Assembly (NCBI RefSeq): GCF_003315035.1
Contig: NZ_QNRE01000011.1
Span: 62,001-126,000, forward strand
Direction: 5' to 3'
DNA length: 64,000 nt
Source of the DNA: Nocardia puris
Lineage (GTDB): Bacteria > Actinomycetota > Actinomycetes > Mycobacteriales > Mycobacteriaceae
This document shows positions 36,014 through 45,373 of this stretch, one piece after another. The notes below the pieces were generated by a model, which was given only the letters and a program-made list of their open reading frames with translations, had not been told where the DNA came from and searched no databases. Each line of letters begins with the position of its first letter. Position 1 is the first letter of the stretch. A program made the translations under genes and the position numbers.

Positions 36014-37404
36014 TCGGCCTCGCCCCGCGGTGACCGTCCCGAGCGCAGTCCGCTGATCCGCAGCGCCGACCGCACGTCACCCACCTCGTGCACGCGCATC
36101 CCCCCGTTCTTCACCCGCTCCAGGCCCGGCGGCACCAGCGCCGTGGTGAACCCGAGCCGTTCGGCTTCGGCCAGCCTACGAGCCACCCCCGTCACCTTGC
36201 GCACCTCGCCCGCCAAGCCGACCTCGCCGAGGATCACCCAGCCCGCGGGGATCGCCGTATCGGCTTCGGCGCTGGCGATGGCCAGCGCGATGGCCAGGTC
36301 GGCGGAGGGCTCCACGAGCCGCATCCCGCCCACGGTCGCCGCGTAGACGTCGTGCTTGCCGAGGAACACCCGCCCCCGGCTCTGCAGGACGGCGAGCACC
36401 ATCGCGACCCGGTTGTAGTCCAGGCCGCTCACGGCGCGGCGCGGCTGCGGGATCTCGGTGCGCACGGTGAGTCCCTGCACCTCGCCGACCAGCGGCCGCT
36501 TGCCGTCCATGGCCACGGTGACCGCGGTGCCGGGGACGGTCTCGGTGCGGTGGTGCAGGAACAGCCCGGACGGATCGTCGACGCCGGCGATGCCGTCCTC
36601 GTGCAGCTCGAAACAGCCGACCTCGTCGGCGCTGCCGAAGCGGTTCTTCAGGCCGCGCACCATGCGCAGCGTGGAGTTCTTGTCGCCCTCGAACTGCAAC
36701 ACCACGTCGACCAGGTGCTCCAGCGTGCGCGGGCCCGCGACGTTGCCGTCCTTGGTGACGTGGCCGACCAGCAGCACGGCCACACCGCTGGCCTTGGCCA
36801 GCGAGGTGAGCGCGGCCGTCACGGCGCGCACCTGCGTGACGCCGCCGATCACGCCGTCCACGTCGGGCGCCAGCATGGTCTGCACGGAGTCGACCACCAG
36901 CAGTGTCGGGCGCACCTGCTCGACGTGTCCGAGCACGACCGACAGATCCGATTCGGCCGCCAGGTAGACCCGCTCGTGCACCGCGCCGGTGCGGTCGGCG
37001 CGCAACCGCACCTGGCCCGCCGACTCCTCGGCCGTCACGTAGAGCGCCCGCTCGTCGCGCGCGGCGGCCCAGCGGTGCGCCACCTCGAGCAGCAGCGTGG
37101 ACTTTCCCACACCCGGCTCGCCGGAGAGCAGCACCACCGAACCCGGCACGACGCCGCCGCCGAGCACCCGGTCCAGCTCGTTCACGCCGGTCGGCTTGGC
37201 CCTGGTGACCTTCGAATCAATGGTGGAGATGGGCGCCGCGGCCGTGCTCGGCAGCATCGCCTTGCGGCCGGGTGCGGCGGCGGAGGTGGACGCGGCGACC
37301 TCGTCGACCGTGCCCCACGCCCCGCACTCCGGGCATTTGCCGACCCACTTGGCGACCTCGTGCGCGCACGCCGAACACCGGAAGACCGGCTTGTTCCTGG
37401 CCAA
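36010..37404 (-). CDS. radA: DNA repair protein RadA
   Basis: This RecA-like ATPase drives branch migration in recombination. It has an N-terminal zinc finger with Cys10, 13, 24 and 27 (FRCSACAHE and KCPECGAWG). Next come Walker A GEPGVGKST, the KNRFG motif (LKNRFGSADE) and a C-terminal Lon-like domain. The start is a TTG at 37404, supported by the conserved MARNKPVFRCSAC. The 464-residue length is normal. It is followed by disA with a four-base overlap. Confidence 0.95.
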   Translation of the reverse strand: MARNKPVFRCSACAHEVAKWVGKCPECGAWGTVDEVAASTSAAAPGRKAMLPSTAAAPISTIDSKVTRAKPTGVNELDRVLGGGVVPGSVVLLSGEPGVGKSTLLLEVAHRWAAARDERALYVTAEESAGQVRLRADRTGAVHERVYLAAESDLSVVLGHVEQVRPTLLVVDSVQTMLAPDVDGVIGGVTQVRAVTAALTSLAKASGVAVLLVGHVTKDGNVAGPRTLEHLVDVVLQFEGDKNSTLRMVRGLKNRFGSADEVGCFELHEDGIAGVDDPSGLFLHHRTETVPGTAVTVAMDGKRPLVGEVQGLTVRTEIPQPRRAVSGLDYNRVAMVLAVLQSRGRVFLGKHDVYAATVGGMRLVEPSADLAIALAIASAEADTAIPAGWVILGEVGLAGEVRKVTGVARRLAEAERLGFTTALVPPGLERVKNGGMRVHEVGDVRSALRISGLRSGRSPRGEAE

Positions 37405-37460
37405 AGGCGCCCCCGCCTCTCGGGATGTCGGACCGCGTCAGCGCGCGCCGGCGCGTCGGC

Positions 37461-38186
37461 TCAGTGGCCGCCGCCCGCGCCCTCGGGCGCGGGGCCGGAC
37501 TTGTCGGACTCGTGCCGGTCGGCCTCGACGCCCGCGTCCACCGGGACCTGCACCTGGACGGTGCCGTTCTGCTTGAAGTTGAACGACACGGTGTAGGTCA
37601 GGCCCGGGGTGATGTCCTTGGTCAGCCCGGTGATCTCGATGAGCGCCTGGTTCGCCTCGGGGTCGATGGGCGGCTGCGCCGAGGTGGCCGGGGCTTGGGT
37701 GGTCGGCGAGGCCGTCGGCTCGGCGGTGGGAGAGGTGGTCGGCGCGGAGCCGTGGTCGTCGCCGTGCTCGCCGGCGGCGCCGGCGGTGGCCGCGGCCACG
37801 ACGGTCTGCTGCGGGCCGACGCTCAGCACGCGGTCGCCGGTGGGCGGGGTGATCGTCACGGTGCCGAGGTCGGTGGTGACGCTGGTCAGCTCGTCGGTGA
37901 CGGTGCCGCTGTTGTTCACGATGGCCAGCGCGAGCACCGCCTTGCCGCCCTGGGTGTTGGTGTAGCCCTCCGACGGGTACACGATGTGGACGTTGCGCAG
38001 GGAGATCTGCTCCACATCGATGTTGTTGCCGTTGATGGCCGGAGCCTGGTTGGCGGTCTGGGAGACCTGTCCCGCGCTGCAGCCGGACAGCGCCAGGGCC
38101 GCGCCCGCGGCGAGTGCGGCAACGGTGACCATGAGACGAGGCTTGCGCGCCACCGGCGAGGCGGTCACAGCATTCTGGGCAGTCAC
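37461..38186 (-). CDS. lpqE: lipoprotein LpqE-like
   Basis: This 241-residue lipoprotein has a lipobox at LSGC (Cys36), after GTG at 38186 and a strong GGAGGA. The domain after the lipobox resembles the copper-chaperone-like PCuAC fold in a loose way but lacks a clear Met/His copper motif. A Thr/Pro/Ala-rich insertion with EHGDDHG divides it. LpqE sits next to carD and radA in mycobacteria (Rv3584). No role is assigned. Confidence 0.8.
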   Translation of the reverse strand: MTAQNAVTASPVARKPRLMVTVAALAAGAALALSGCSAGQVSQTANQAPAINGNNIDVEQISLRNVHIVYPSEGYTNTQGGKAVLALAIVNNSGTVTDELTSVTTDLGTVTITPPTGDRVLSVGPQQTVVAAATAGAAGEHGDDHGSAPTTSPTAEPTASPTTQAPATSAQPPIDPEANQALIEITGLTKDITPGLTYTVSFNFKQNGTVQVQVPVDAGVEADRHESDKSGPAPEGAGGGH

Positions 38187-38522
38187 GGGTTGTCCTCCAT
38201 GTCGACCGGGATCACTCCGCTACGGAGAGTAGTAACTAGGCAGCGTAGTAGTCGACATCGGGAAGGCCGCGCCCGGCCCGGCGTGTCCGCGCCGCGACAC
38301 CGCGTGCGGTCGGCATCCGTTGGATAACGGTTCGGTGGCCCGCAGGGTCGAGTAGCGGGTGGAGTGCCCGGAAGAGGGCGGCGTCTCGGGCCCAGGTGGT
38401 GCCGGTCGATAACTCGTTACGGCACAACGTAATGCACACCGAGCGGGTTCTGTCAACCCCCTCGGCGCGCTAGTTGTGGCCCTGACCTGCACAGTTGATC
38501 GCGCCGTTATCGAGTCGCATGT

Positions 38523-38528
38523 TAAACT
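38523..38528 (+). promoter_or_regulatory. probable -10 element of carD
   Basis: TAAACT lies 28 bases before the carD ATG. No good -35 is at the optimal distance; TTGATC at 38495 is 22 bases away. AAAGGGG at 38539-38545 is the probable ribosome binding site. Confidence 0.4.
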
Positions 38529-38555
38529 GTGAACATCGAAAGGGGCACGGGACAC

Positions 38556-39044
38556 ATGATTTTTAAGGTCGGAGACACCGTCGTTTACCCCCACCACGGA
38601 GCGGCGCTGATCGAAGCAATCGAGACTCGCACCATCAAGGGTGAGCAAAAAGAGTATCTGGTCCTGAAGGTCGCACAGGGTGACCTCACCGTCCGCGTTC
38701 CCGCGGAAAACGCCGAATACGTAGGTGTGCGCGACGTCGTGGGCCAGGAGGGTCTCGACCGAGTCTTCCAGGTGCTGCGCGCGCCGCACACCGAGGAGCC
38801 GACCAACTGGTCCCGCCGCTACAAGGCCAACCTCGAGAAGCTCGCCTCCGGCGATGTGAACAAGGTGGCCGAGGTCGTGCGCGACCTGTGGCGCCGGGAG
38901 CAGGATCGCGGGCTGTCCGCCGGTGAGAAGCGGATGCTCGCCAAGGCCCGTCAGATCCTCGTCGGTGAGCTCGCGCTCGCCGAGGGAACCGACGACGGCA
39001 AGGCCGAGACGCTGCTCGACGAGGTCCTCGCCGCGGCTTCCTAG
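38556..39044 (+). CDS. carD: RNA polymerase-binding transcription factor CarD
   Basis: It stabilises the open promoter complex. The ATG at 38556 gives 162 residues that begin MIFKVGDTVVYPHHGAALIE, as in M. tuberculosis. The upstream ATG-like start at 38529 adds nine residues not found in the family. The N-terminal RNA polymerase interaction domain is followed by a helical DNA-binding domain with Trp85 in EPTNWSRRYKAN, the residue that wedges into the promoter. ispD follows three bases after the stop. Confidence 0.96.
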   Translation: MIFKVGDTVVYPHHGAALIEAIETRTIKGEQKEYLVLKVAQGDLTVRVPAENAEYVGVRDVVGQEGLDRVFQVLRAPHTEEPTNWSRRYKANLEKLASGDVNKVAEVVRDLWRREQDRGLSAGEKRMLAKARQILVGELALAEGTDDGKAETLLDEVLAAAS

Positions 39045-39047
39045 ACC

Positions 39048-39740
39048 GTGAACGACGCCGACAGCGACAATTCCGTCGTTGCCTTGGTGCCTGCCGCCGG
39101 TCGTGGCGTTCGCCTGGGTGAACACATGCCCAAGGCGTTCGTCCCGGTCGGCGGCACGCCTATGGTCCGGCTGGCCGTGGACGGCCTGCTGGCTTCGGGC
39201 GCGGTCGACCGTGTCATCGTCATGGTGCCCGCCGAACTGGTCGAGAGCGCAGTCGCCCTGCTGCCGCCCTCGGACGCCGTGCACGTGGTGGTCGGCGGGG
39301 CCGAACGCACCGACTCGGTGCGCGCCGGTATCGCGGCCGCCCCGGATGCCCGAAGTTTCCTGGTGCACGACGCCGCCCGCGCGCTGACCCCGCCCGGCCT
39401 GATCGCGCGGGTTGCCGCCGAATTGCGCGCCGGTCATCGCGCGGTGGTCCCCGCGCTGCCCGTGGTCGACACCGTCAAGTCGGTCGACGCGCAGGGCGTC
39501 GTCACCGGCACCCCCGATCGCGCCACATTGCGCGCCATCCAGACCCCGCAGGGCTTCGCTGCGGGCGTGCTGCGCGAGGCCTACGCGGCCGACGTGCCCG
39601 CCACCGACGACGCGGGACTGGTCGAACGCCTCGGCATCGCGGTGCGCACCATCCCCGGCGACCCGCTCGCCTTCAAGATCACCACCCCGCTGGATCTGCG
39701 CCTGGCCGAGACGCTGTGCGCCGCCGCGCGCGGCGTATGA
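39048..39740 (+). CDS. ispD: 2-C-methyl-D-erythritol 4-phosphate cytidylyltransferase
   Basis: It is the third enzyme of the non-mevalonate isoprenoid pathway. The GTG at 39048 gives 230 residues. LVPAAGRGVRLGEHMPKAFV is the CTP-binding loop, with Lys in PKAF. VGGAERTDSVRAGI, LVHDAARALTPP and IQTPQGF are all present. It is directly followed by ispF, the fifth pathway enzyme. Confidence 0.96.
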   Translation: MNDADSDNSVVALVPAAGRGVRLGEHMPKAFVPVGGTPMVRLAVDGLLASGAVDRVIVMVPAELVESAVALLPPSDAVHVVVGGAERTDSVRAGIAAAPDARSFLVHDAARALTPPGLIARVAAELRAGHRAVVPALPVVDTVKSVDAQGVVTGTPDRATLRAIQTPQGFAAGVLREAYAADVPATDDAGLVERLGIAVRTIPGDPLAFKITTPLDLRLAETLCAAARGV

Positions 39741-39753
39741 GAACGTCGTGGCC

Positions 39754-40221
39754 ATGCGAGTTGGTATCGGCAGCGACGTCCACCCCATCGAACCCGGCCG
39801 CCCGTGCTGGATGGCCGGCTTGCTGTTCGACGGCGACGACGGGTGCGCGGGCCACTCCGACGGCGACGTCGCCGCGCACGCGCTGTGCGACGCGCTGCTC
39901 TCCGCGGCCGGCCTCGGCGATGTGGGCGCGGTGTTCGGCACCGGCCGCCCGGAGTGGGCGAACGTCTCCGGCGCGGCCATGCTCACCGAGGTGCGCAGGC
40001 TGCTCGGGGCCGCCGGCTTCGCGGTCGTGAACGCCGCAGTGCAGGTCATCGGCAATCGGCCCAAGATCGGGCCGCGCCGCGAGGAGGCGCAGCGGGTGCT
40101 CGGCGAACTGCTGGGCGCGCCGGTTTCGGTGTCGGGTACCACCACCGACGGGCTCGGCCTCACGGGCCGCGGCGAGGGTGTCGCCGCGATCGCCACCGCG
40201 TTGCTGCGCGAGGACGTATAG
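39754..40221 (+). CDS. ispF: 2-C-methyl-D-erythritol 2,4-cyclodiphosphate synthase
   Basis: It cyclises CDP-methylerythritol phosphate with release of CMP. The 155-residue protein has zinc ligands Asp8 and His10 (GSDVHP) and His34 in AGHSDGDVAAHAL. NRPKIGPRREE and TTDGLGLTGRGEGVAAIA are also conserved. It starts at the ATG at 39754, 13 bases after ispD. Length and motifs match homotrimeric IspF. Confidence 0.96.
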   Translation: MRVGIGSDVHPIEPGRPCWMAGLLFDGDDGCAGHSDGDVAAHALCDALLSAAGLGDVGAVFGTGRPEWANVSGAAMLTEVRRLLGAAGFAVVNAAVQVIGNRPKIGPRREEAQRVLGELLGAPVSVSGTTTDGLGLTGRGEGVAAIATALLREDV

Positions 40222-40287
40222 CACCACCGTGCCCGCCGGTCGAGCCGGGGCACGATCCCCCAGCTAGACCGACTAGGATCGACCCCC

Positions 40288-41697
40288 GTGACACTGCGCC
40301 TCTATGACACCGAACGCCGAACCATGCGCGAATTCGCGCCGCTGGTTCCCGGCCGCGCTTCGGTGTACCTCTGTGGGGCGACGGTGCAGGGGCAACCCCA
40401 TATCGGTCATCTGCGCAGCGGCGTCGCGTTCGACGTGCTGCGCCGGTGGTTGCAGGCGCACGACTACGACGTGCTCTTCATCCGCAACGTGACCGACATC
40501 GACGACAAGATCCTCACCAAGGCCGCCGAGGCGGGCCGTCCCTGGTGGGAGTGGGCCGCCACGCACGAGCGCGCCTTCGACGAGGCGTACCGGCTGCTCG
40601 GCGTGCAGCCGCCCTCGGCGGAGCCGCGCGCCACCGGGCACATCACCCAGATGGTCCAGCTGATGCAGCGGCTCATCGACCGCGGGCACGCCTACGCCGC
40701 CGAGGGCAACGTCTACTTCGACGTGCTGAGCTTCCCCGCCTACGGCCGACTGTCCGGGCACAGCATCGAGGACGTGCACCAGGGCGAGCGGGTGCTCGAG
40801 GGCGAGGGCAAGCGCGATCCGCGCGATTTCACCCTGTGGAAGGCCGCGAAGCCGGGCGAGCCGAGCTGGCCGTCGCCGTGGGGCGCGGGTCGCCCCGGCT
40901 GGCACCTGGAGTGCTCCGCGATGGCCGAGTACTACCTCGGCCCGGAGTTCGACATCCATTGCGGCGGTATGGATCTGGTGTTCCCGCACCATGAGAACGA
41001 GATCGCCCAGTCCAACGCCGCCGGCGACGGTTTCGCCAGGTACTGGCTGCACAACGGCTGGGTCACCCTGGGCGGGGAGAAGATGTCCAAATCGCTGGGC
41101 AACACGCTCTCGGTGCCCAACGTGCTGAAGATGGTGCGCGCCGTGGAGCTGCGCTTCTACCTCGGCAGCGCCAATTACGGCTCGGTGCTGGAGTACTCGG
41201 AGAAGGCGCTCTACGACGCGGCCGCCTCCTACCAGCGCATGGAGGCGTTCGTGCACCGCGTGGTCGAACGCGTCGGCGAGGTCCCGGTCGGCAAGTGGAC
41301 CGACGAGTTCGCCGCCGCCATGGACGAGAACCTCACCGTGCCGCGCGCGCTGGCCGAGGTGCACCGCGCCGTGCACGAGGGCAACAAGGCCCTCGACGCG
41401 GGCGCCACCGACACCGCGCTGGAGCTGGCCGGCCAGGTGCGGGCCATGCTCGGCATTCTCGGGGTCTGCCCGCTGGATCCGCAGTGGCACGGCGGGCAGG
41501 ACGATTCGGCGGCCCGCGAGGCGCTGGACGTACTCGTCGAGGCCGAACTCGAGCGCCGTCAGCAGGCCCGCGCCGACAAGGACTGGGCCAGTGCCGACGC
41601 CGTGCGCGACCGGTTGCAGGCCGCGGGTATCGAGGTCACCGACACACCCCGGGGCGCCGAATGGTCGCTGGGCAACGCGCGCGGAAAGGCGAACTGA
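40288..41697 (+). CDS. cysS: cysteinyl-tRNA synthetase
   Basis: It charges tRNA-Cys. The GTG at 40288 gives 469 residues. The HIGH motif is QPHIGHLRSG and the KMSKS motif is GEKMSKSLGN. Zinc ligands are Cys29 (YLCGATVQ) and the Cys/His set in HLECSAMA and HHENEIAQS. A TAGGAT at 40273-40278 allows an additional leaderless promoter. The stop overlaps the rlmB start (ATGA). A LEYSEKAL helix lies in the anticodon-binding half. Confidence 0.96.
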   Translation: MTLRLYDTERRTMREFAPLVPGRASVYLCGATVQGQPHIGHLRSGVAFDVLRRWLQAHDYDVLFIRNVTDIDDKILTKAAEAGRPWWEWAATHERAFDEAYRLLGVQPPSAEPRATGHITQMVQLMQRLIDRGHAYAAEGNVYFDVLSFPAYGRLSGHSIEDVHQGERVLEGEGKRDPRDFTLWKAAKPGEPSWPSPWGAGRPGWHLECSAMAEYYLGPEFDIHCGGMDLVFPHHENEIAQSNAAGDGFARYWLHNGWVTLGGEKMSKSLGNTLSVPNVLKMVRAVELRFYLGSANYGSVLEYSEKALYDAAASYQRMEAFVHRVVERVGEVPVGKWTDEFAAAMDENLTVPRALAEVHRAVHEGNKALDAGATDTALELAGQVRAMLGILGVCPLDPQWHGGQDDSAAREALDVLVEAELERRQQARADKDWASADAVRDRLQAAGIEVTDTPRGAEWSLGNARGKAN

Positions 41698-42671
41698 TGG
41701 CAGGGAACTCGCAGCGGCGCGGTGCGATCCGCAAGGGCGGCACCAAGAAGGGGCAGGTCGTCGGGTCCGGCGGCAAACGCAGGCGCGGTCTGGAGGGGCG
41801 CGGCGCGACCCCGCCCGCCGAGCTGCGCACCAAGCATCCCGCCGCCAAGCGCGCGGCGGCCAAGGCCCGTGCGGCGCAGGCGCGCCCGAAGTCCGGCGGC
41901 GCGCCGGGCCGGGCCGGGGGCCGCCGGGACGACGGTCCCGAGTTGGTGCTCGGCCGCAACCCGGTGGTGGAGTGCCTGCGCGCCGAGGTGCCCGCGACCG
42001 CGCTGTACGTGGCGGTCGGCACCGAGAACGACGAACGCCTCAGCGAGAGCGTGCAGCTGGCCGCCGACGCGGGCATCTCGATCCTGGAGGTGCCGCGCAC
42101 CGACCTGGACCGGATGAGCAGCAACGGCCTGCACCAGGGCCTGGCGCTGCAGGTGCCGCCGTACCGCTACGCCCACCCCGACGATCTGGCCGACCGGGCG
42201 CAGAGTTCGGCCGAGCCCGCGCTGCTCGTCGCGCTGGACAACATCTCCGACCCGCGCAACCTGGGCGCGGTGATCCGCTCGGTGGCGGCGTTCGGCGGGC
42301 ACGGCGTGGTCATCCCGCAGCGCCGCAGCGCCAGTGTCACGGCCGTGGCCTGGCGCACCAGCGCGGGTGCCGCGGCCCGGCTGCCGGTCGCACGGGCGAC
42401 GAATCTGACGCGCACGCTGAAGGATTGGGCCGACCGCGGCTTCCAGATCATCGGCCTGGACGCGGGCGGGGACGTCACGCTGGACGAGTTCGACGGCAGC
42501 GTGCCCACCGTGATCGTGGTGGGCTCGGAGGGCAAGGGCCTGTCGCGGCTCGTGCGCGAGACGTGCGACGCGGTCCTGAGCATCCCGATGGCGGGCCCGG
42601 TGGAGTCGCTGAACGCGTCGGTCGCGGCGGGCGTGGTGCTGGCCGAGGTGGCGCGGCAGCGGCGGTCCTGA
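41697..42671 (+). CDS. rlmB: 23S rRNA (guanosine-2251-2'-O)-methyltransferase RlmB
   Basis: This SPOUT methyltransferase has an N-terminal Lys/Arg-rich extension of about 80 residues that probably contacts RNA. The 324-residue product has VLGRNPVVECL and LHQGLALQVPPY. The knotted C-terminal domain has DNISDPRNLGAVIRSVAAFG, VVGSEGKGLSRLV and IPMAGPVESLNASVAAGV. The ATG at 41697 overlaps the cysS stop, so translation is coupled. Confidence 0.92.
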   Translation: MAGNSQRRGAIRKGGTKKGQVVGSGGKRRRGLEGRGATPPAELRTKHPAAKRAAAKARAAQARPKSGGAPGRAGGRRDDGPELVLGRNPVVECLRAEVPATALYVAVGTENDERLSESVQLAADAGISILEVPRTDLDRMSSNGLHQGLALQVPPYRYAHPDDLADRAQSSAEPALLVALDNISDPRNLGAVIRSVAAFGGHGVVIPQRRSASVTAVAWRTSAGAAARLPVARATNLTRTLKDWADRGFQIIGLDAGGDVTLDEFDGSVPTVIVVGSEGKGLSRLVRETCDAVLSIPMAGPVESLNASVAAGVVLAEVARQRRS

Positions 42672-42724
42672 CCGGTAGCCGAAATCGGACTTGCGGCCTG
42701 AAGCGCAAAAGCGCTCCGGCCCCG

Positions 42725-42730
42725 TAGAAT
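42725..42730 (+). promoter_or_regulatory. -10 element for a leaderless DUF4190 mRNA
   Basis: TAGAAT lies exactly seven bases before the GTG at 42738. No ribosome binding site is present. Confidence 0.55.
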
Positions 42731-42737
42731 TCGGCTG

Positions 42738-43016
42738 GTGGTGATACCCAACCAGCCTGTCGGCAGCCCGGTCGAGCATCCGCACGCCAACGCGGTGCTC
42801 GCGCTAGGCGCCGCCAGCATCTTCTGCTGCGGCGCGCTCGGCCCGGTCGCGTGGGCGATGGGCAAGCGCGCCGTCGATCAGATCGAGGACTCCAACGGCG
42901 CCGTCGGCGGTCGCGTGCAGGTCATGGTGGGCATGACGCTCGGGATCATCGGCACCGTCCTCATGGTGCTGATCGCGATTCTGTTCCTGTTCGTGATGGT
43001 CGGCGGTCGCGCCTGA
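42738..43016 (+). CDS. DUF4190-type small membrane protein
   Basis: This 92-residue protein has two membrane helices. The first contains AVLALGAASIFCCGALGPVA, followed by WAMGKRAVDQIEDSN. A second helix runs from VMVGMTLGIIGTVLMVLIA to the end. The pattern is that of DUF4190. The GTG at 42738 is probably a leaderless start, and a second in-frame GTG follows immediately. No function is known. The enoyl-CoA hydratase pseudogene is convergent, nine bases away. Confidence 0.75.
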   Translation: MVIPNQPVGSPVEHPHANAVLALGAASIFCCGALGPVAWAMGKRAVDQIEDSNGAVGGRVQVMVGMTLGIIGTVLMVLIAILFLFVMVGGRA

Positions 43017-43025
43017 GCCGACCGC

Positions 43026-43835
43026 TCAGTCCAGCACGGGGCGTTCGGCGCCGCCGTCCCAGGACGGCCATTCGGAGCTGATGCTGCCGGTCCAGTTGGG
43101 CTGCCTGCGATCGCGGAACGCGGCCATCGCCTCGCCGCCGTCGACGCTCTTGGCGACCTGCGCGTTCAGTTCCGACTCCAGCTGACCCACCATGGCCGGG
43201 GTCATGCCGAGCCCCTCCCACAGCAGCCGCTTGGACAGCCCGACCGGCAGCGGCGCGGACCCGTTGGCCAGGTCGTGCGCGACCGCCAGCGCCGTGGGCA
43301 GCACCTCGCCGCCCGCCAGGCAGGCGTTGGCCAGGCCCATGGCCTTGGCCTCGTCGCCGTCGAAGGTGCGCCCGGTGAGCATGATGTCGGCCGCGTTGGC
43401 CATGCCGACCAGGCGCGGCAGCGTTCAGTGCGCGTAGCCGTCGGCCAGCACGCCGCGGCGCACCTGGCTGAGCCCGTACACCGCGTCGCGGGCGACGTAG
43501 CGCAGATCGCACTGCAACGCCAGCGCCAGCCCGATGCCGACCGCGTGCCCGTTCACCGCCGCGATCACCGGCTTGCGCACCTTCCACGGCGCGGGCTCGA
43601 TGGTGGCGCTGACCTCGCCGACCCGGCTGGACAGGTCGGCCCCCGCGCAGAACGCGGGCGGGGTGCCGGTGATCACCACCACCCGGATCGCGTCCTCGGC
43701 GTCGCACCGCTGCAGCGCGGCGCCGAGTTCGGCCGCCATCGCGGGCGTGAAGGCGTTCTGCTGGGCGGGGCGGTTGAGCGTGAGCACGGCGATGCCCGCG
43801 GAGACATCGACGAGCAGTTCCGAACTCATGCCCAT
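43026..43835 (-). pseudogene. enoyl-CoA hydratase interrupted by an in-frame TGA
   Basis: This is an enoyl-CoA hydratase/isomerase gene whose frame is continuous from 43835 to 43026 except for one TGA at 43425-43427 (codon 137). The upstream half has VITGTPPAFCAGADLSSRVG and VNGHAVGIGLALALQCDLRY. After GYAH comes the stop, then TLPRLVGMANAADIMLTGRT in the same frame. In relatives a Trp often sits there, so TGG to TGA is the simplest change. Either half alone would be inactive. It may be a recent pseudogene or a sequencing error. It neighbours an acyl-CoA dehydrogenase gene. Confidence 0.85.
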
Positions 43836-43884
43836 GGATCGTAGTGGATGGGTGTCGCGGGCACGGCCGCTCCGCGCGGCCCGT

Positions 43885-45054
43885 TCACCGCAGGATCTTG
43901 CGGCCGATGGCGTACTTGTGCACCTCGGTGGGGCCGTCATAGAGGCGGAAGGCGCGCATATCGCGGAAGATCATCTCCACCACGGTCTCGTCGCTGATGC
44001 CGATGCCGCCGAGCACCTGCACGCAGCGGTCGGCGACCTTGAACAGTTCCTCGGAGACGTAGCTCTTCGCGATGGAGCTCTCGTGGCGGGCCTTCTCGCC
44101 GTTGTCCATCAGCCAGCAGGCGTGCCAGATGGTCAGGCGGCACTGGTGCAGCGCGATCTCGTTGTCGGCCAACATGAACGACACGCCCTCGTGCTCGCCG
44201 ATCGGCTTGCCGAACGCGGTGCGGGTCTTGGCGTGCTGGATGGCGATGCTCTGCGCGCGTTCGGCCGCGCCCAGCCAGCGCATGCAGTGCGTGAGCCGCG
44301 CGGGCGCCAGGCGCAGCTGGGCGTAGCGCAGCGCCTGGCCCGCCTCGCCGAGCAGCGCGGTGCGGGGCAGCACCAGGTTGTCGAAGCGCACCACGCCGTG
44401 GCCCGCGACGTAGTTGCGGTCCATGGTGTTCATGGTGCGTTCGATGACGATGCCCGGCTGGTCGCCGTCGGTGAGGAACAGCGTCGGCCCCTCGGGCAGG
44501 TGCGGGTTGGGCGCGAGGCGGGCCATGATGATCCACGTCTTTGCGCCGTTCGCGCCGGTGATGAGCCATTTGCGCCCGTTGACGGTGAAGTTCTCGCCGT
44601 CGAAGGTGGCTTCGGTCGAGAGCTGGGCGGGATCGGAGCCCGCGCCCTCGGGCTCGGTCATGGCGAACACCGACCGCTGCCTGCCGTCGATCACCGGCAC
44701 CAGGTAGCGCTCGGTCTGCTCCGGGTTCGCGATCTTGGACAGCAGGAACATATTGCCCTCGTCGGGCGCGGCGCAGTTCATGGCGATCGGCCCCAGCGTC
44801 GACCAGCCGGCCGCCTCGTAGAGGACGGCCTGCTCGACGTGGGTGAGCCCGCGCCCGCCGAGTTCCACCGGCGCCTGCACCGTGAGCAGCTTCTCGGCGC
44901 GCGCGAGTTCGACGAGTTCCTGGCGCAGGTCGTCGGTGGGGCCGTGCTGGGTCAGGCGCGGGTCGCGCTCGAACGGGACGATCCGGTCGATGACGAACTG
45001 GCGGACGCGGTCGCGCTCGGCGGCGAGTTCGGCGGGAATCGTGAAGTCGATCAT
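43885..45054 (-). CDS. acyl-CoA dehydrogenase (ACAD10/11-like)
   Basis: This 389-residue flavoenzyme probably oxidises a branched or unusual acyl-CoA. The FAD/substrate motifs FAMTEPEGAGSDPAQLSTEA and ITGANGAKTW are clear. The C-terminal LGGIGISDETVVEMIFRDMR and LYDGPTEVHKYAIGRKIL are also present. The position of the classic catalytic Glu is filled by Asp in YDGPTEVH, a feature of the ACAD10/11-like clade. It begins at the ATG at 45054. The hydratase pseudogene follows, so a degradation unit has been damaged. Confidence 0.85.
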   Translation of the reverse strand: MIDFTIPAELAAERDRVRQFVIDRIVPFERDPRLTQHGPTDDLRQELVELARAEKLLTVQAPVELGGRGLTHVEQAVLYEAAGWSTLGPIAMNCAAPDEGNMFLLSKIANPEQTERYLVPVIDGRQRSVFAMTEPEGAGSDPAQLSTEATFDGENFTVNGRKWLITGANGAKTWIIMARLAPNPHLPEGPTLFLTDGDQPGIVIERTMNTMDRNYVAGHGVVRFDNLVLPRTALLGEAGQALRYAQLRLAPARLTHCMRWLGAAERAQSIAIQHAKTRTAFGKPIGEHEGVSFMLADNEIALHQCRLTIWHACWLMDNGEKARHESSIAKSYVSEELFKVADRCVQVLGGIGISDETVVEMIFRDMRAFRLYDGPTEVHKYAIGRKILR

Positions 45055-45373
45055 CGGTGATCACCATTCGTTCGGCGGCGTTTGCGTCGAGCATACGAAA
45101 CCGTGCCGGGGCGACTGAAGGCGGCTGCCATCAAATGCTGTCGAGCGTCGAAGTCCCGCGATGGGTTCGTAGTTCCGGAACGACGCGTCAGGTGTGCTCG
45201 GCCAGCTTCGACCGGTCTCCACCACGGGCCTTCGGCGCACGGCGTATCGCCGACAGCGCTCGACACGAGCCACGAGTTCGTCCACCTGCCGACCTCCCGC
45301 ACCGGCGAATCTCAGCGCACGCGCGCGAGTCACAGCGCGGCACACGGAATTCGTGGCGCACCGGCGGCGAATC
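45055..45373. other. intergenic region with a partial gene duplicate
   Basis: This is about 320 bases between the acyl-CoA dehydrogenase start and the permease stop. It contains one copy of a 27-base direct repeat (see next entry). I see no gene, tRNA or strong terminator. Confidence 0.4.

Noticed and set aside
43425..43427. TGA as a selenocysteine codon in the hydratase
   Set aside because: Enoyl-CoA hydratases have no Sec at this place and no SECIS-like hairpin is seen after the codon. A nonsense mutation or sequencing error is simpler.
45055..45300. search for a tRNA or small gene between the acyl-CoA dehydrogenase and permease genes
   Set aside because: No cloverleaf, conserved ORF or terminator was found. 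Only the 27-base repeat at its right end is notable.
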